Source: Rugalucina vietnamica (Eukaryota; Mollusca; Bivalvia; Lucinida; Lucinidae). From it: 64,000 bases of DNA. This document shows, in pieces, positions 24,321-36,914 of this stretch. Under the pieces are notes generated by a model. The model had not been told where the DNA came from, did no database searches, and saw nothing but the letters and a program-made list of their open reading frames with translations. Both the position numbers and the translations under genes were made by a program. Position 1 is the stretch's first letter, and each line of letters opens with the position of its first letter. The stretch is from NCBI GenBank assembly GCA_964017185.1, contig OZ024874.1, positions 52,232,856 to 52,296,855 of the forward strand, given 5' to 3'.

Positions 24321-24828
24321 CCAACAAGGCTTATATGTATGGATAGTTTCATATGAACCACTTTTCCCGGGCAGGCTCAGACCTGAGCGGTTCACCAGTA
24401 ATCAGATGGCCAGTCAGTATTGAAGAAGCTTTGCCTGGAGGCACAAGCAGCCCATCTATTTCTTTAGGGTTTGTGGGTGACAAAAATCTGCATACACCTT
24501 CTACTCACTGAGATTAGGTCCTCAAATGGTGGATGGGATTGTAGGGTTTTCTGCCTTAAGGTGTTCAAGAAAGAGACTCTATCATGTGTATAAAGTACAG
24601 AAAGACAAATCAGTGCCCCAGATCACAATTTGGCAGAGCCTTGTGATCAATGCAAAAGTGACCCTTGTGACACATTTGTCTATACATACCTTACACTCAT
24701 GCATGATTCTAAAAGTGATATCACGCTGCAAGTGAGAACCAGAACTTTGGTTTGTGTATAGTGCCTTTCTAATATTAACTCATTTAAGCCTCAGGCGTCC
24801 CTTTTATGGGACATAGGCAAAAGGAATA

Positions 24829-24872
24829 GCCCCAGACGTGACGCCGCAGAACGCGGCGTCCATTCTGGGGCC
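24829..24872. repeat. GC-rich hairpin
   Basis: GCCCCAGACGTGACGCCGC and GCGGCGTCCATTCTGGGGC pair around AGAAC, within AT-rich intron; probably the remnant of a repeat. Confidence 0.6.
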
Positions 24873-25017
24873 ATTCTGTTTGCTTACAGAATTTTCATCG
24901 AAAAATTGAATACAATTTAAAAATCACCCCTGATGCCCCTAAAAATGAAAGTGGTCTCACCCAAATGATAACGATAGGAAAATCCATTTGTCAAATATGG
25001 ATTATTGCTATACTTAC

Positions 25018-25070
25018 AGTAGAGTAGACGGACGATGAGCTGGATACCAGGGACAATGATGAGCCGTGTA
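25018..25070 (-). CDS. NAV: NAV small exon (53 bp)
   Basis: The acceptor is TTTTTTTTACAG right of 25070 and the donor TACT|GTAAGTATAG is at 25017. With the leading C from the previous exon it reads LHGSSLSLVSSSSSVYST, 18 codons, ending in phase 0. This matches the NAV segment of type LHGSSMSLVSSTSSLYST that precedes the AEEK/PEEK and coiled-coil exons in vertebrates. It is too short to show as an independent ORF and is found only by splice logic. Confidence 0.92.
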
Positions 25071-25427
25071 CTGTAAAAAAAAAACAACATTTATCATCAT
25101 TCTCAATCCATAACAAAGTATGTAACAAACTCATGGTCAAGTTGAAGATTTTTATATGGTGGCATTTGATGAAATTTCTGTTCCAAAAATGTTTATGATA
25201 GTTGGGGTATTACAGTAAGTAACCAAACACAGACTAATCATGATCAAACATGAGAAAGCCTGTCTTTAAGCTTTCGCATCAGGTCAAAAACAGAAACCTG
25301 GCTGTACAGTAGTCCAAGTCTAGACTTTTGATACTATATGATGTAGAAGTATGTTAATATGTATGTAAATAAAATTTTATTAACTTAAAATTCTGTAACT
25401 TTTGTCAGTTTGTTTATTTTGCACAGT

Positions 25428-25602
25428 GCTTTAACATCCCAGTCAACAATATTTTCATCATATCAAGACAGTGTCACCAACGCCATGAACTATGTGGAGT
25501 TCATGGTTATAGACATAATGCAGGGCCAGTGGGATTTCAAACCAAGACCTCTAATTTAATACAGAGTCTGACCCTCTACCACTAGGCCACCACATTCCCC
25601 AA
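25428..25602 (-). mobile_element. SINE family S1
   Basis: CATCCCAGTCAACAATATTT, a body with an indel, then GGGATTTCAAACCAAGACCT (box B region) and CTCTACCACTAGGCCACCAC (head). Confidence 0.7.
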
Positions 25603-25781
25603 ATGCAGTACCTGCTATGAGCTAAAGTCATGTTTGAACTAATGTGGGAAGGTAACCAATTTTAAAAGGGGAAGTAATTGTCTCCCTTCGCAAAATTGGT
25701 TAACTTTCTGTTGTTTTTTTTTTTTTTTTTTTATTTTACCAAATAATAGTAATCAATATTGACCCAGATCACAATACTTAC

Positions 25782-27478
25782 GACTGTCTTCCTCATCCCC
25801 GTTAGCCTTCGTCAATGCCAGGGGACTGTTGTATGGCAGACTCGAGCTTGTGTTAGACCTCACAATCTGTTGTTGGATGGCTGGGTTAATGGCGGGACTA
25901 GACGTAGCATAACTCATCATCGGGTATGTGAACCGTGATGATGCATGGGAGCTATTGCTAGGGGTTGGTGACGTGGGTGGCGGCGGACTCTGTAGCTCCC
26001 CTGCACTGTTTTGTACTTGCTGTATGCTTGCGTAGTCTGACTGAGTGGATTTCATGCTGTTGGATCTTTGTAGGCCATAACCTTGGGACTGGGCCAGGAT
26101 TCTAGCACTAGCACCGCTCAGTGCCCTAGCCTGCTGAATCTGTGCCTGAATGCTCGACGCAGAGGACAAAGCATCCATACTTTCACTGTCCGATACATGA
26201 TGGTAAATCTGCCGACCGTCAGCCGTAACAACACCGGCATTGTTTCTAATCCAGTTTCCAGGACTACCTGAATTTCTTGGACTTCCCATGGCATATTCCA
26301 ATGGCACATAATGTCCGGCATGACTACCATTTAGTAGGCCAATGTTCCCCGGAATATGGACAGAACTATACGGACTATTATGCCGTGAGCCATCAGGCTT
26401 ACTGTACGTTGCATGTGGATTTGAGATTATTGTACTTCCACAAAAGTTTGCATTATCACCATTGGGAATCGGCATACGGGAACCAATCCCGCCTTTACGC
26501 CTTCCTAAAGAATTAGATTTATACATTTCCATTTCAGTTTGAGCTGCACTTGAGGATTTCGCTGTTCCGCGACCAGGCCTTTCCAAAGAAGCACTACTAT
26601 ATTGTGGATGGATAGCATTATTCTCTTTATTGTTATTACCATTTTGTCTCTGAGCCGCCTTGCTTTGTTCCTGTTTTTGTTTTGAGGTAGCGGTATGATA
26701 TTGTTGAGCTATTTGATCTAGGCCATGCTTTGCTAACCTTGATCCAACAGAGTTGGACCCACCTTTTCCACCACCGGGGCTCCCATTTGCAGTTCCAGGG
26801 GCACTTTTAGCACTCCCTACAGACCCTGTGCTGGTATTGCTGAGCGGGCGCCGGGCATATCCATACCCACCCCCACCAGCCTGCACCTGCCTAGCCTGCT
26901 GCATGTTCTGCATTTTACGCATCCTTTCCTCATAAATATGTGACTGATCAGTGTTTGTTTCGGAATCACATTTTGTTGACGGATATCCTTTTTCACTGCT
27001 AGCATAGTCACCAGTGGTGCTCTGAGATCTATAATGCCCGTGAATATCGGGCTGACTAGCATTTGAAAGTTTTCTTAGCCCCGCTACACTATCCTGTGGC
27101 ACGCTTCCACCACCCCCAGCGCGCCATTGTTCATAACCAGGGTACAAGTAAGCATAGTCCGCTGGATCACTGCTTAACAGTCTATTATTCTGCAAACTAT
27201 ACTTCCTCCAACCATGAACTGGTGTCCCTTGTCCGCCGGCATCACTTGCGTAATCCGTACCAAGAAAAGCACTGGTTCCTAAATTCGGTACCCTCTTCCC
27301 AGGCGAGGCTCGTAACTGAGCATTTGTTAGATTACGCAGGAGATCGTTTGGTCCCCGTTTAAGGCTGTTGTAAGGATCTGTCTGTCCAGAACCTGCTGTC
27401 AAGTTTCCCTCGTCAGTGCTAATCTCGTTGATGGCGTCGCTGATGTCGCCGCTACTGATCGAACTGCTGTCATCAAAA
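25782..27478 (-). CDS. NAV: NAV central exon (1697 bp)
   Basis: The acceptor is TTCTTCCAG right of 27478 and the donor CAGTC|GTAAGTA is at 25781. The first base T completes the Ser codon from the previous exon. Then comes FDDSSSISSGDISDAINEIS, closely like the conserved vertebrate NAV motif (W)DDSSSVSSGLSDTLDNIS, followed by NLTAGSGQ and about 550 residues. No Met is needed; the frame is open to the acceptor. The rest is a low-complexity Ser/Gly/Asn/Gln linker with basic patches (RRKGGIGSRMPIPNG), a short helical-looking AQIQQARALSGASARILAQ segment and LQRSNSMKSTQSDY, the last matching the NAV RSNSIKST phosphorylation-type motif. It exits in phase 1 (C), completed by TA of the next exon to Leu. 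Confidence 0.95.
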
Positions 27479-27997
27479 CTGGAAGAAATGAAAAATGGAT
27501 AATCAGAACATAATAAAAAGTTGTCAGGTTTCCATATTTTTGCTCAAAATTTTATGCATATATTTTTCTGTAGAAACATCTGATGTGGTGCTCATGTGAT
27601 CTTATTTTGGCCAGTCTTCTGAGAACACCCAAAATGTGATTCTTGAAAATTATCATCAAATACTTTCAGTGTGTCGATATAAGATCATTTGGCATCTTAT
27701 TTGTACATGACATGCATCAGCAACTTACTGAACAACCCTCTTCTTTAATCCCTGAACAATGTTTGTTGTTGTTGTTTGTTGTTTTGTTTTATTTGAAACC
27801 AAATAAGTAAACCCTATGTTTGTGATTTGCTAATTCTGAGAGAACTTACTGAACAACCCCTAAAGCTTGTTTTACATCAAATGATGTTATTCCAGTCTTG
27901 TAACCTTCAGGTAACATCTTTTGATCTTTACAATGATTCTATCTTACAGCCAATTACTGTTACCTAAAATTATTTTTGCAATCAATTGCTATTACAG

Positions 27998-28200
27998 TAA
28001 TTCTCTGTCTGGTCTGTCTTTCTGTTTGTTTGTCTGTCTGTCTGTCCTCCCATCCATCCATCGATCCATCCATTGATCGATCGATCGATCGATCCATCCA
28101 TCCATCCATCCATCCATCCATCCATCCATCCATCCATCCATCCATCCATCCATCCATCCATCATCCATCCATCCATCCATCCATCCATCCATCCATCCAA
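27998..28200. repeat. Compound (CTGT)n/(CGAT)n/(CATC)n microsatellite
   Basis: TCTG runs to about 28047, then CATC/GATC runs to 28199 with one interruption at about 28161. Confidence 0.9.
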
Positions 28201-28302
28201 CTGTCTGTGTGTCTAGTACGTTGTCTGTCTGACTTTACAATGACTCCATTTAGCATCCAATATTAACTTCTGCCTATTTTTATTTCTTTTTTATAATCAA
28301 TT

Positions 28303-28502
<200 letters not shown>

Positions 28503-28832
28503 CAATTGCATCTGTCCATTTCTCTGTCTTACTGTTATCTCTATGTGTATTCCAAATTCAGTAGGTAAAATTGTCAATGAGCATTTGAACAAATATACAT
28601 AGCATTTGACAAATTCTGAAAAAAAAATGACCTCAAAATAATTATAACATGGACTCCATGCCCCTGGAGAGAGGACGTCCCTTTACAGTAGCTGTAACTA
28701 TCCTCATTTCCATAATCAATCACTCATCCATCTCTCAGCTCATGATGATTGATCGGCTCTAATAAGATCAACATTAACTGCTGGAAACCATCAGAAATAG
28801 ACCAGAAAATACTTTATAGAGGACTAAGAGGA

Positions 28833-29050
28833 AACCAGCATTTTGCATATGCGAAAACAAAGGCGCAGATCAGCTTCGCAGTAACTGCGAAGCTGATCAG
28901 CGCTTTTGTTTTCGCTACATGGATAGTAAAATTCCTCTTCTTTCTTAATCTAAAATTTCCAGCCTCTAGCCATCTTCTGTGCTTGTACAGCTCGGTTTGT
29001 GTCGGACCTGTTCATAAACCACATTGTTGGTTTTGTCATGATGCAGTTCA
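28833..29050. mobile_element. Family B hairpin MITE with 16 bp flanking duplication
   Basis: Perfect hairpin CTTCGCAGTAACTGCGAAG. Direct repeats TAGAGGA(C/T)TAAGAGGA lie at 28817-28832 and 29053-29068. Confidence 0.8.
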
Positions 29051-29204
29051 CTTAGAGGATTAAGAGGAATACCAGAACTGATCAAAGTACCTGAGCAAAC
29101 AAAAAAACTAAGTAGCTCGGCAAACAAAAATCTTTTGGAAAACCTGTCAGAATCCACCGCTTTAAATGAGCAATGCCATCAGAAAACTTGCATTTGGTTG
29201 CTTG

Positions 29205-29290
29205 ATTTTGGTTTTAAAACCCCCAACAGCTATGGTTATACATTGACCAGACCTTGGTTTTAAAGCCTTATCCGAAGACTGGAGAAGGGC
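29205..29290 (-). mobile_element. SINE family S2, partial
   Basis: It shares the S2 body (ACTGGAGAAG, ACCTTGGTTTTAAAGCCTTA, CCAACAGCTATGG); the tRNA-like head is missing. Confidence 0.5.
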
Positions 29291-30300
29291 ACTGCTGTGC
29301 TTTTGACAATATACTCCGAGTAAATAGCAATCTTCAGTAGCGATGTTTATCTGATTGCTTAAAGTACTTTATGTCCCAGTAAACAGCTGTGGTCCTGTCG
29401 TGACATCATCTCAAGATATAAAATTCTGAAATATTCTGAAAATCTGTGATTTATATTACTTAGCTAAAATCATATGTGCCATGGAAAGAAATGCCAAATT
29501 TGGTGACCAATCCGATTAGAAGTACTTAAAATTTAAAAATAACAGAAATTTTCTATTTTTAAGCATGGCTTAAACTTTGCTAAATAGCCCATTTTAAGAA
29601 TGCAAAAAACCTTCACACCACTTTAAATCTGGAGTTGACAAGTTAAGACGAACTGACATTTTAAGAAATTTGCAGGAATCATCAGAATTAAGCTACTACG
29701 CCATGTCACGAAACTAAAAAACTATCACGTCACATGATCTGTGTGTTCAGCAAAGCCTCGTAACCAAATCATCGACAATGAATCAGACTCAGATCTATAC
29801 ACATTTAAGCACCTTGGTAGTAAATAAGTATTTTGCGGACGGTGTGGTCAAGGCCAACACGACTTGATTGCCGGAGCTGATTGGGACTGTTTGTTTCTCA
29901 TGCAGTGGTTCAATTAAACCCTCCAAGAGCGGCCGATCAATAGCTACAAGGCAAATAAGCTTTCAAGAAGAACAAAGCACAACATGATCTCTACGCAGTG
30001 TTGAAAAAACCTTACTCCTGCATTATGCAATCAGAAAGTACGCAGAAAAGTCTACGCTCCATCTCAGACTTGTAAAGATCAGTCATTATTTTGTATATCA
30101 AGACATATATGCATATTTCTATTCGTATTATATCAAGCCCTCAAACTGGGTTCTACAAATGTGCAAACTTGGATCCATGCAGCCGAAACCAAATCAGCGA
30201 CCCAAAATGCGTGATTATTTTCTTGCGAAAAGGCTGATCTGTAGGCGACATGCAATGACTCATAGTCTCAGATATGGAATATGCTTAAAGGCTATTAAAT

Positions 30301-30518
30301 GATCCTGTGCGTGAGAAAAACAACAAATTTGGTTCCGACCAGGTCCGACACAAACCGGGCTGTACAGTCACAGAAGCAAGCATTTCAGATTTAAGAAGAA
30401 GAGGGATTGTACTATCCAAGTAGCCAAAACAAAGACGCTGATCAGCTTCGCAGTTACTGCGAAGCTGATCTGCGTCTTTGTTTTCGCCTAAGTAGATTGT
30501 TGGATTTCCCATGTTTTG
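30301..30518. mobile_element. Family B hairpin MITE with 12 bp flanking duplication
   Basis: Perfect hairpin CTTCGCAGTTACTGCGAAG. Perfect direct repeats AGGCTATTAAAT lie at 30289-30300 and 30519-30530. Confidence 0.8.
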
Positions 30519-30718
30519 AGGCTATTAAATTAAAGTTCAATAGAATCAGGCAGCAAAAAGCATGACAGCTCCTAGACATTTTAAGAAGGTTCCGGAGAGA
30601 GATCAATTGAGGAGACAGAAGAAATTGGAGAGATGGGACATTGCATAAAGTAAAACTTCAGATAAACGGATCATGCTCCATCACGCAGTTTGGGCATATC
30701 GTTTGTAGGGGAGCATGG

Positions 30719-31015
30719 TTGTCTCAGGTGGTAGAGCATCAGACACTGTCTCGGAAAGAATACAGAATACAAATTTTATTCATAGTCGGACATTTTAACA
30801 AGTAAACATTAGCTATGAATACCTATTACTAAAATCGACTTAACTTATCAAATTAACCGACTTAGCATATCAAGTCCTGGGTTCCATCACTACTAAGAGC
30901 ACCATGTTGTGCTCTTAATGTGACTACCCAGATTATAATGGTTAATACCCAGGGAGTGATGGCTCCATCCTAACATGACTGAAACATTGTTGACTGTGAC
31001 GTTAATCCTAAGTAC
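30719..31015 (+). mobile_element. SINE family S1, interrupted between A and B boxes
   Basis: The head GTGGTAGAGCATCAGACACT is at about 30730-30750. The box B-like part, TCCTGGGTTCCATCACTACT, resumes near 30870, and the tail CATTGTTGACTGTGACGTTA ends near 31010. About 115 bp of unrelated AT-rich sequence separates the two halves. Confidence 0.55.
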
Positions 31016-31064
31016 GAATTTGTTTATTTGTAGATATCTGGGGAATAATGTAGTACTATATACT

Positions 31065-31201
31065 CGGCGAGGTGGTTCTAACGTGTACCCACAATCTATG
31101 TTTTGAGCAAAAATAAGAAAAATATAAAAAAAATCAGCTGCAAATTTTCAATTTTTTAAGCTAAAAATATGTTTTTGGCATGGAAAAGTTTTCATAATGC
31201 A
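31065..31201. mobile_element. Family A, half copy
   Basis: It begins at the palindrome core CGGCGAGGTGGTTCTAACG and keeps the right arm to GGAAAAGTTTTCATAATGC. Confidence 0.65.
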
Positions 31202-31384
31202 TGGGCAATTACCAAGTTTACAGGAGATTTCCTCAATCAAATGAACTTGGCAATACATGTACATGTAAATTTTGATTGTGGCCACTCCCTAAATTTTCCA
31301 TACAGGTACATGTTATGATTCTTTTGAAAACAAAATATTGTTTTAAATGTCAATATTGCCTGGCATTTAACCCATTGCCAATCT

Positions 31385-31450
31385 ATGAGCCACAACCCGA
31401 GAAAACCGGTCTTCTGCTTTTCGACCAGCTCCGACACAAACCGGCATGTA
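31385..31450. mobile_element. Family B fragment
   Basis: TGAGCCACAACCCGAGAAAA then ACCAGCTCCGACACAAACCG; the rest is missing. A second fragment lies at 32969-33035 (CCGCCTCGTGAGAAAACCTG). Confidence 0.5.
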
Positions 31451-31631
31451 TAGTGGATTCGAATTGGGTGGGAAATCTGTCCTATCGGACCGATTGCATA
31501 GTGACAGTATAAAATCGATTTTGCCACCGCGCGATACGTTATATTTATCCAGTCATGTGTGTACTAAAATACATTGAAATATTGGTTTTTACATTTCTAT
31601 AAATAGACAGCAGGCTTGTCCGATTTTATTG

Positions 31632-31788
31632 AGGCTTAACACTCCCCAGTCATCAATTTTTCAGTCATGTCGTGACATGCCAACGCTTCCTGGTTTTAAC
31701 CAGTTCTGTAGGGAGTTAATTTTGCTCAAGGCCACAACATGGTGGCGCCTGTTGGGTTAGATTCGTAGTCTAACACTACCCATGAAGC
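31632..31788 (-). mobile_element. SINE family S1
   Basis: CCCAGTCATCAATTTTTCAG, GCCAACGCTTCCTGGTTTTA and TTGCTCAAGGCCACAACATG match the S1 tail and body; the head is degraded. Confidence 0.6.
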
Positions 31789-32766
31789 TATAATGACATG
31801 AGGTATTGCCAAGAACGAATTTGACAGCAGGATATTCCCGAAATAGCACCACATGGCCCTTTCTTACTACATAGATCTCCTGATATGGCACGCACAACAA
31901 TGAGTGAATTCTGAGGCCAATGGCGATCAGCTGATCTGGTTTTGCTTTTGCTGGTAAAACTATTTCTCTTGACGCAGAGGGTACAATTCCATCCAAGACA
32001 AAAGCCACACACAGCTATGTTACCAGGAGCACATCCCTTAATTTGGTTTTTGGTGTTTTTCCCAACAAAGATAAATTTTGCGCTAACACAAGTATACATC
32101 ATATTAATCATTCTTATGAAGCATGCAGACGTCTCCATGTCAACATGAGTCAGCAACTTGGTAACAACTCTTTTCACAATGAACTTGGGTCAAAAGATCA
32201 AGTGTACATAATTCAGGTCACCATGTTCAATTTTGGTACTATTCAACAGGTGCGCTCAATTAAAGGAAGATTATGATCAATACACAACCTTGTAAAGCGA
32301 CAGCTATAAATTGTAGGTTCTATTTGCAATTAATTATTTGATAACAATCGTAAAGTGGTTTAGTGATAAACCATGTTGCTGAAAGAAATAAATCACCATG
32401 CTCCATTATGGACAAAGTCAAGACCTTGGCGCAGCGCTTAACTGCTAGGGACAAATGACCTTTCCTAAAAAGTGTGTCATTACAACTTCCTCTAAAAATT
32501 GATTGTAACCCAGTTCTAACTAAGGTGCCTTTCATATAAAAATGCAACAACCTTTACTTAAATATTGGGATGCATTTCAGTGCTTTTGCTACGCACAAAA
32601 TTTACCAGCTGACTCTCAAGTTTTAGAACAATCGTGGAAGCTACTAAGCAGATTAAAAAAGCTGGAGAATTCAGCAAGACTTCATGCATTTTATAGGAGA
32701 TATTTTTATTTGGTCCGTCCGTTCGAGAAAAGAAAGCTTCTGTTCTTTAAAAAAAGAACCTCGTGT

Positions 32767-32769
<3 letters not shown>

Positions 32770-32800
<31 letters not shown>
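32770..32800 (+). repeat. Poly(A) run
   Basis: An uninterrupted run of about 31 A. No retrocopy signature is recognised next to it. Confidence 0.8.
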
Positions 32801-32801
<1 letters not shown>

Positions 32802-33735
32802 GTATTTGTTGGTTTTGATTTTACAAACACACCAATTTTCTTGTGTAGGACGTATTGGAAATTTAGATCCTTGAAAAAAAAACTGTTCGAGCAATTTTTA
32901 GGGACCATTTCCAAGATAATTTTTGGTGTGCGAACTGCTAGGGTGTTCGAACTAATTGGTCATTTACCGTAAGTTCCGCCTCGTGAGAAAACCTGTCTTG
33001 TGGATGTACAGATACAGAAGATGGTCAGTGGCTTAAACTATGATAGATCTGTAGGTCTAGCGTATCGTCGGATATACTACCGTGAAGATCTCTTTGATAT
33101 GTCTGGCTGCACATGATAAGGATCAAAATCATCCAGATAAAGTTACGTGTGAACTAACAGCTTGATCTTGTGTTGCTGCTCATGTTGATCCGGATAAGTT
33201 TTTGCAAATTAGCTTATGGTCTGGTATGAACGCAGAAAAACGCTTACTATGTGTGGTATCTAGTCACAGACATTTCACCATCCCAGAATATTATGCTTAC
33301 ACTGCGGTGACCACACCGGTTTTCCAGAGACATCATTCATCGCGACTGGGAACAAATACCAACGCCAATGAAATCAATAAGCGACATTAGGAGGCATTCC
33401 TGCCAGGAAACATTTTTTTTTTTACCACGGATCAACATGATACCTCGGATCAACATGATTCGTGGTAAATTGTTCCCAGACAGGTATTTACACACTACAA
33501 ACTTATATTGACTTAAACTGCGTTAGTTGCCTCTGGCATGTGATCATCCTTTGTTCTGTGTGAAAACCCCGGATACCAGACCGGAAGCGATTCAGTAACG
33601 TTACCATTCGTGTTGTTCCCTGACGCCCCCTTAATTAATGTCGCTACTATTCGACCACCTCACCGCTGTGGCAAATTACTGGTTGGTTGAATCCCCACAC
33701 GGTGCTACATGAGTATGGTGAGGGACACAAGTCAC

Positions 33736-34170
33736 ACATACTCCAAAGCAGCGAAACGTACATAGCACATACGTAGCACATACGCCGTTGATACGCGAGA
33801 TACGCCACACGTACGTCGCTGATATGCCGTAGAAACGGAAAGAGAGTCGAGGATACGCCACACATACGTCACACATACGCCACACATACGTAGCAGATAT
33901 GAAAGGTACGTGGTACATAATGCCACGGTTACGTGGCATGTTGACCGCTACGTGTGTGAGGCGTATGAGCAGTATGAGCTACGTATCTATGGCGTACCTG
34001 CCACGTTGCTTTCGTATGTGTGACGTATGTACGGCGTATTGGACCTGCCACTTAATTGCTACGAAACTGCATACATGAAAAACGTAGCACCTCGGCGTAT
34101 GAAGAGTATGAGCTACGTATTGATGAGTATGTGCTATGTGTGTTCGCGTATGTACGACGTACGTGCGACG
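33736..34170. repeat. ACGTA-rich degenerate foldback region
   Basis: The left half repeats CACATACGCCACACATACGT-like words and the right half the inverse (GGCGTATGAG, TATGTGTG, GAGCTACGTAT). The two halves face each other around GCCACGGTTACGTGGC at about 33923. The ORFs crossing it have only repeat-like composition. Confidence 0.6.
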
Positions 34171-34822
34171 TACCATTCATATCTTGACAAGCTGTTGATT
34201 CGCGAGTCGATTCGCAATAGTGTGACAGCCCTATAAATCTACAACGTAGATATATTCTGTCCTTTGACTAAAGGTCATCACTTGTACTTGTAAAAACACC
34301 TGGCCACTCAGCATATTTTAAGTTTTAAGATGTTAGCTTCCTCGATTGGGCCTGTGATAATCGTCGGCTTTAATAATTTGTCATTAAATAGGATTACAAG
34401 TCATACTTGGAATCGCATTTTTTTTTTTTTTTTTTTTCGTGTGAAAAAAGACGGATGCTTGCCCGAACAAAAAGATAGCAAATGCAACAGAGATTATGCT
34501 TGGTAAAGCTATCGGTGACAAACTAAGATTACTATTTGTTAGTGTATCACATAATTGATGTTAGGAGCGATGCAGAAAAATCATGAAGTACATTCCTTTT
34601 GGTGTTTTGTCTCGAGAAGCGAACGTTTTGTCAAATCAGGCGGCCAAGATAATCTAAGATCTTTTAACATGAAATGAGAAGCGTTGCCCCTTGACCATAA
34701 GAGGGTTACAGGGTGACCACAAATATAGGAGCAGGATAATTTTAATTTTCTGAACGCAAAGCAAGTAAAATTGAAAACATCAACAAAAGATAATTCAGTA
34801 AGCAGCTGTCTAGGACTTGCCA

Positions 34823-35045
34823 GATTAAGTGATGGTCAATAACCATCGAAGTTTTAAGGATTAAGTGATGGTCAATAACCATCGAAGTTTTAAGGATTAA
34901 GTGATGGTCAATAACCATCGAAGTTTTAAGGATTAAGTGATGGTCAATAACCATCGAAGTGATGGTCAGTAACCATCGGATTAAGTGATGGTCAATGAAC
35001 ATCGAAGTTTGTTTTACCGTATCACGCACAGCGGCGTAAAAAACG
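34823..35045. repeat. 36 bp tandem repeat with internal palindrome
   Basis: GATTAAGTGATGGTCAATAA units at 34823, 34859, 34895 and 34931 plus degenerate ones. Each holds GATGGTCAATAACCATC. The terminal unit plus GTTTGTTTTACCGTATCACG recurs at 35605-35670. Confidence 0.85.
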
Positions 35046-35215
35046 GACACTGTCGTGACCACCAATTAGGAAAGATGGTCGGTCGCAACTTTAACCTTCA
35101 TGAACGTTCTTAAATTCTAAAACGATGAATACATAACTAAAGTCTCTATCAGACATGACATTTTTATATCATTATAATAATTGTATATACGTGTATCGAT
35201 GGCGATTTAAAGGAT

Positions 35216-35402
35216 TGCAGTTGCCTAGTGGTTATCCCGTCGAACTCCACATCAAGACGTCGTAGTTTCGATCACCACTGAAACCGGATTATGTCATTGA
35301 ACATTAACTTCCAATGTTTGATACTGGTTAGAATACCCTAGAAGCGATGTCTCTGTCCAGACATGACTGAAGAAACGTTGACTAGGACGTTTAACCAGAA
35401 AC
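35216..35402 (+). mobile_element. SINE family S1, diverged
   Basis: The head TTGCCTAGTGGTTATCCCGT, box B-like GTTTCGATCACC and tail ACGTTGACTAGGACGTTTAA follow the S1 order. Confidence 0.5.
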
Positions 35403-35686
35403 TGTCAAACTGACAATTTTCTGCACAGACCACGTAACCAACTCTTTGACGCCACTTTAAACACCGGAATAAGTGACGTTACTAGGAAGGAACGATGTCG
35501 TCATGTGACTGAATTTTCATGATAATATCAAATTCGCACCAAAATATCTTTGGGGGTATTAAACCTTATTCAAAATTTGCATTTGGTGACGTATATCATC
35601 ACGGTCGGATTAAGTGATGGTTAATAACCATCGAAGTTTGTTTTACCGTATCACGCACAGCGGCGTAAAAAGGAAATGATCCTTCT

Positions 35687-35870
35687 CAGGAGAAAACCAA
35701 CAATGTTGTTTCCGATCAGGTGCGACACAAATCAGGCTGTAGTCACAGAAAAGAGCTAGAAGAGGGAAATTTCGGATTTAAGAAGAACAACTGTACTATC
35801 CGTCGAGCTAAAACAAAGTCGCTGATCAGTTCGCATATGCAGATTGCTTGTTTTCTCATGAGGCGGCTCA
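35687..35870. mobile_element. Family B MITE, hairpin deleted
   Basis: GGAGAAAACCAACAATG, TTCCGATCAGGTGCGACACA and end TTTTCTCATGAGGCGGCTCA. Confidence 0.7.
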
Positions 35871-36218
35871 AATGTGGCTTTGAATTTGCTTATCGGGTTA
35901 TCTTTTACGCCTAAATTTTTGACGACATTAAGCCTCTTCAAACGAAACACTTTGAATACAAAGCTAATCATTTAAGCAGAAAGGCATTTGCTGTGATTGT
36001 ATTAAAGTTCCTTTCTTGTCTTCACCTGAACAAGGGTAATTAGCAATTTCGAACCAGCTGGCTCCTCGTAACATATCTCGTCAATATCAAAATGTAAATT
36101 CTATCATTAGACATGCTACTGGGCAGAGATCAGCAAAGCCCTATAGATGTTTCGTTTAGGCATAGTTTCCCTTTTTGTTAAGAGCTTCTAAAGCTGAATA
36201 TAAACCTTCAGTAAACAC

Positions 36219-36221
<3 letters not shown>

Positions 36222-36301
<80 letters not shown>

Positions 36302-36302
36302 T
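36222..36302. repeat. (CT)n-(CA)n compound microsatellite
   Basis: CT dinucleotides to about 36284, then CA to 36302. Confidence 0.9.
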
Positions 36303-36715
36303 ACAAGCCCGCGTGCACGCACGTATGCACACACGAAAACACGCATGCCTATACGCACGCACGCAGGTCTGCGAACACGCAGATGCAAACACCCACGTTG
36401 CTCCCAAAGAGTTGGCACAACTTATTTTCCCTGGAATAATAACATGACCTTAGTCAATTAATTTATTTTGCGCTCACACACACACATGCACGCACACTAA
36501 AATTTACGCAACTAATTGTAACGATATCCAGTCTCCGTATCAAACATCAAATCCAGGTGTAAATCTGACCATATCTCCTTAAATAGATTTTATCTGTGTG
36601 CATCTAAAAATAGAGCTCAATGAGTGTATTTAGGTAGTTTGTTTAATCAATACGACATCCCTTTCACCACAGAGTTTGCCCACACAATAGAAACTTTTCC
36701 CAGACAATAGAAAAC

Positions 36716-36914
36716 AGCTATACAGTCACAGAAAAATACTAGATGCTTGAAATTTTGAATATATGTAGAAGAGAGATTGGACTATCTGTGTAGCGAAAAT
36801 AAAGGCGCTGATCAGCTTCACAGTTACTGTGAAGCTGATCACAGTTACTGTGAAGCTGATCTGCGCCTTTGTTTTCGCATAGGCAAAAATCTGGTTTTCT
36901 CACAGCGTGGCTCA
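36716..36914. mobile_element. Family B MITE with duplicated hairpin arm
   Basis: The hairpin GATCAGCTTCACAGTTACTG is perfect, and a further ACAGTTACTGTGAAGCTGAT unit is repeated directly after it at 36839-36861. Confidence 0.75.

Noticed and set aside
27960-28200. ORFs reading MDGWMDGW or HPSIHPSI, and SLSLSL or ERERER at 36175-36418
   Set aside because: Translations of microsatellites with no other coding evidence.
33420-33475. Direct/inverted GATCAACATGAT near TTTACCACG ... CGTGGTAAA
   Set aside because: A short isolated hairpin with no recurring copies seen in the window; left unassigned.
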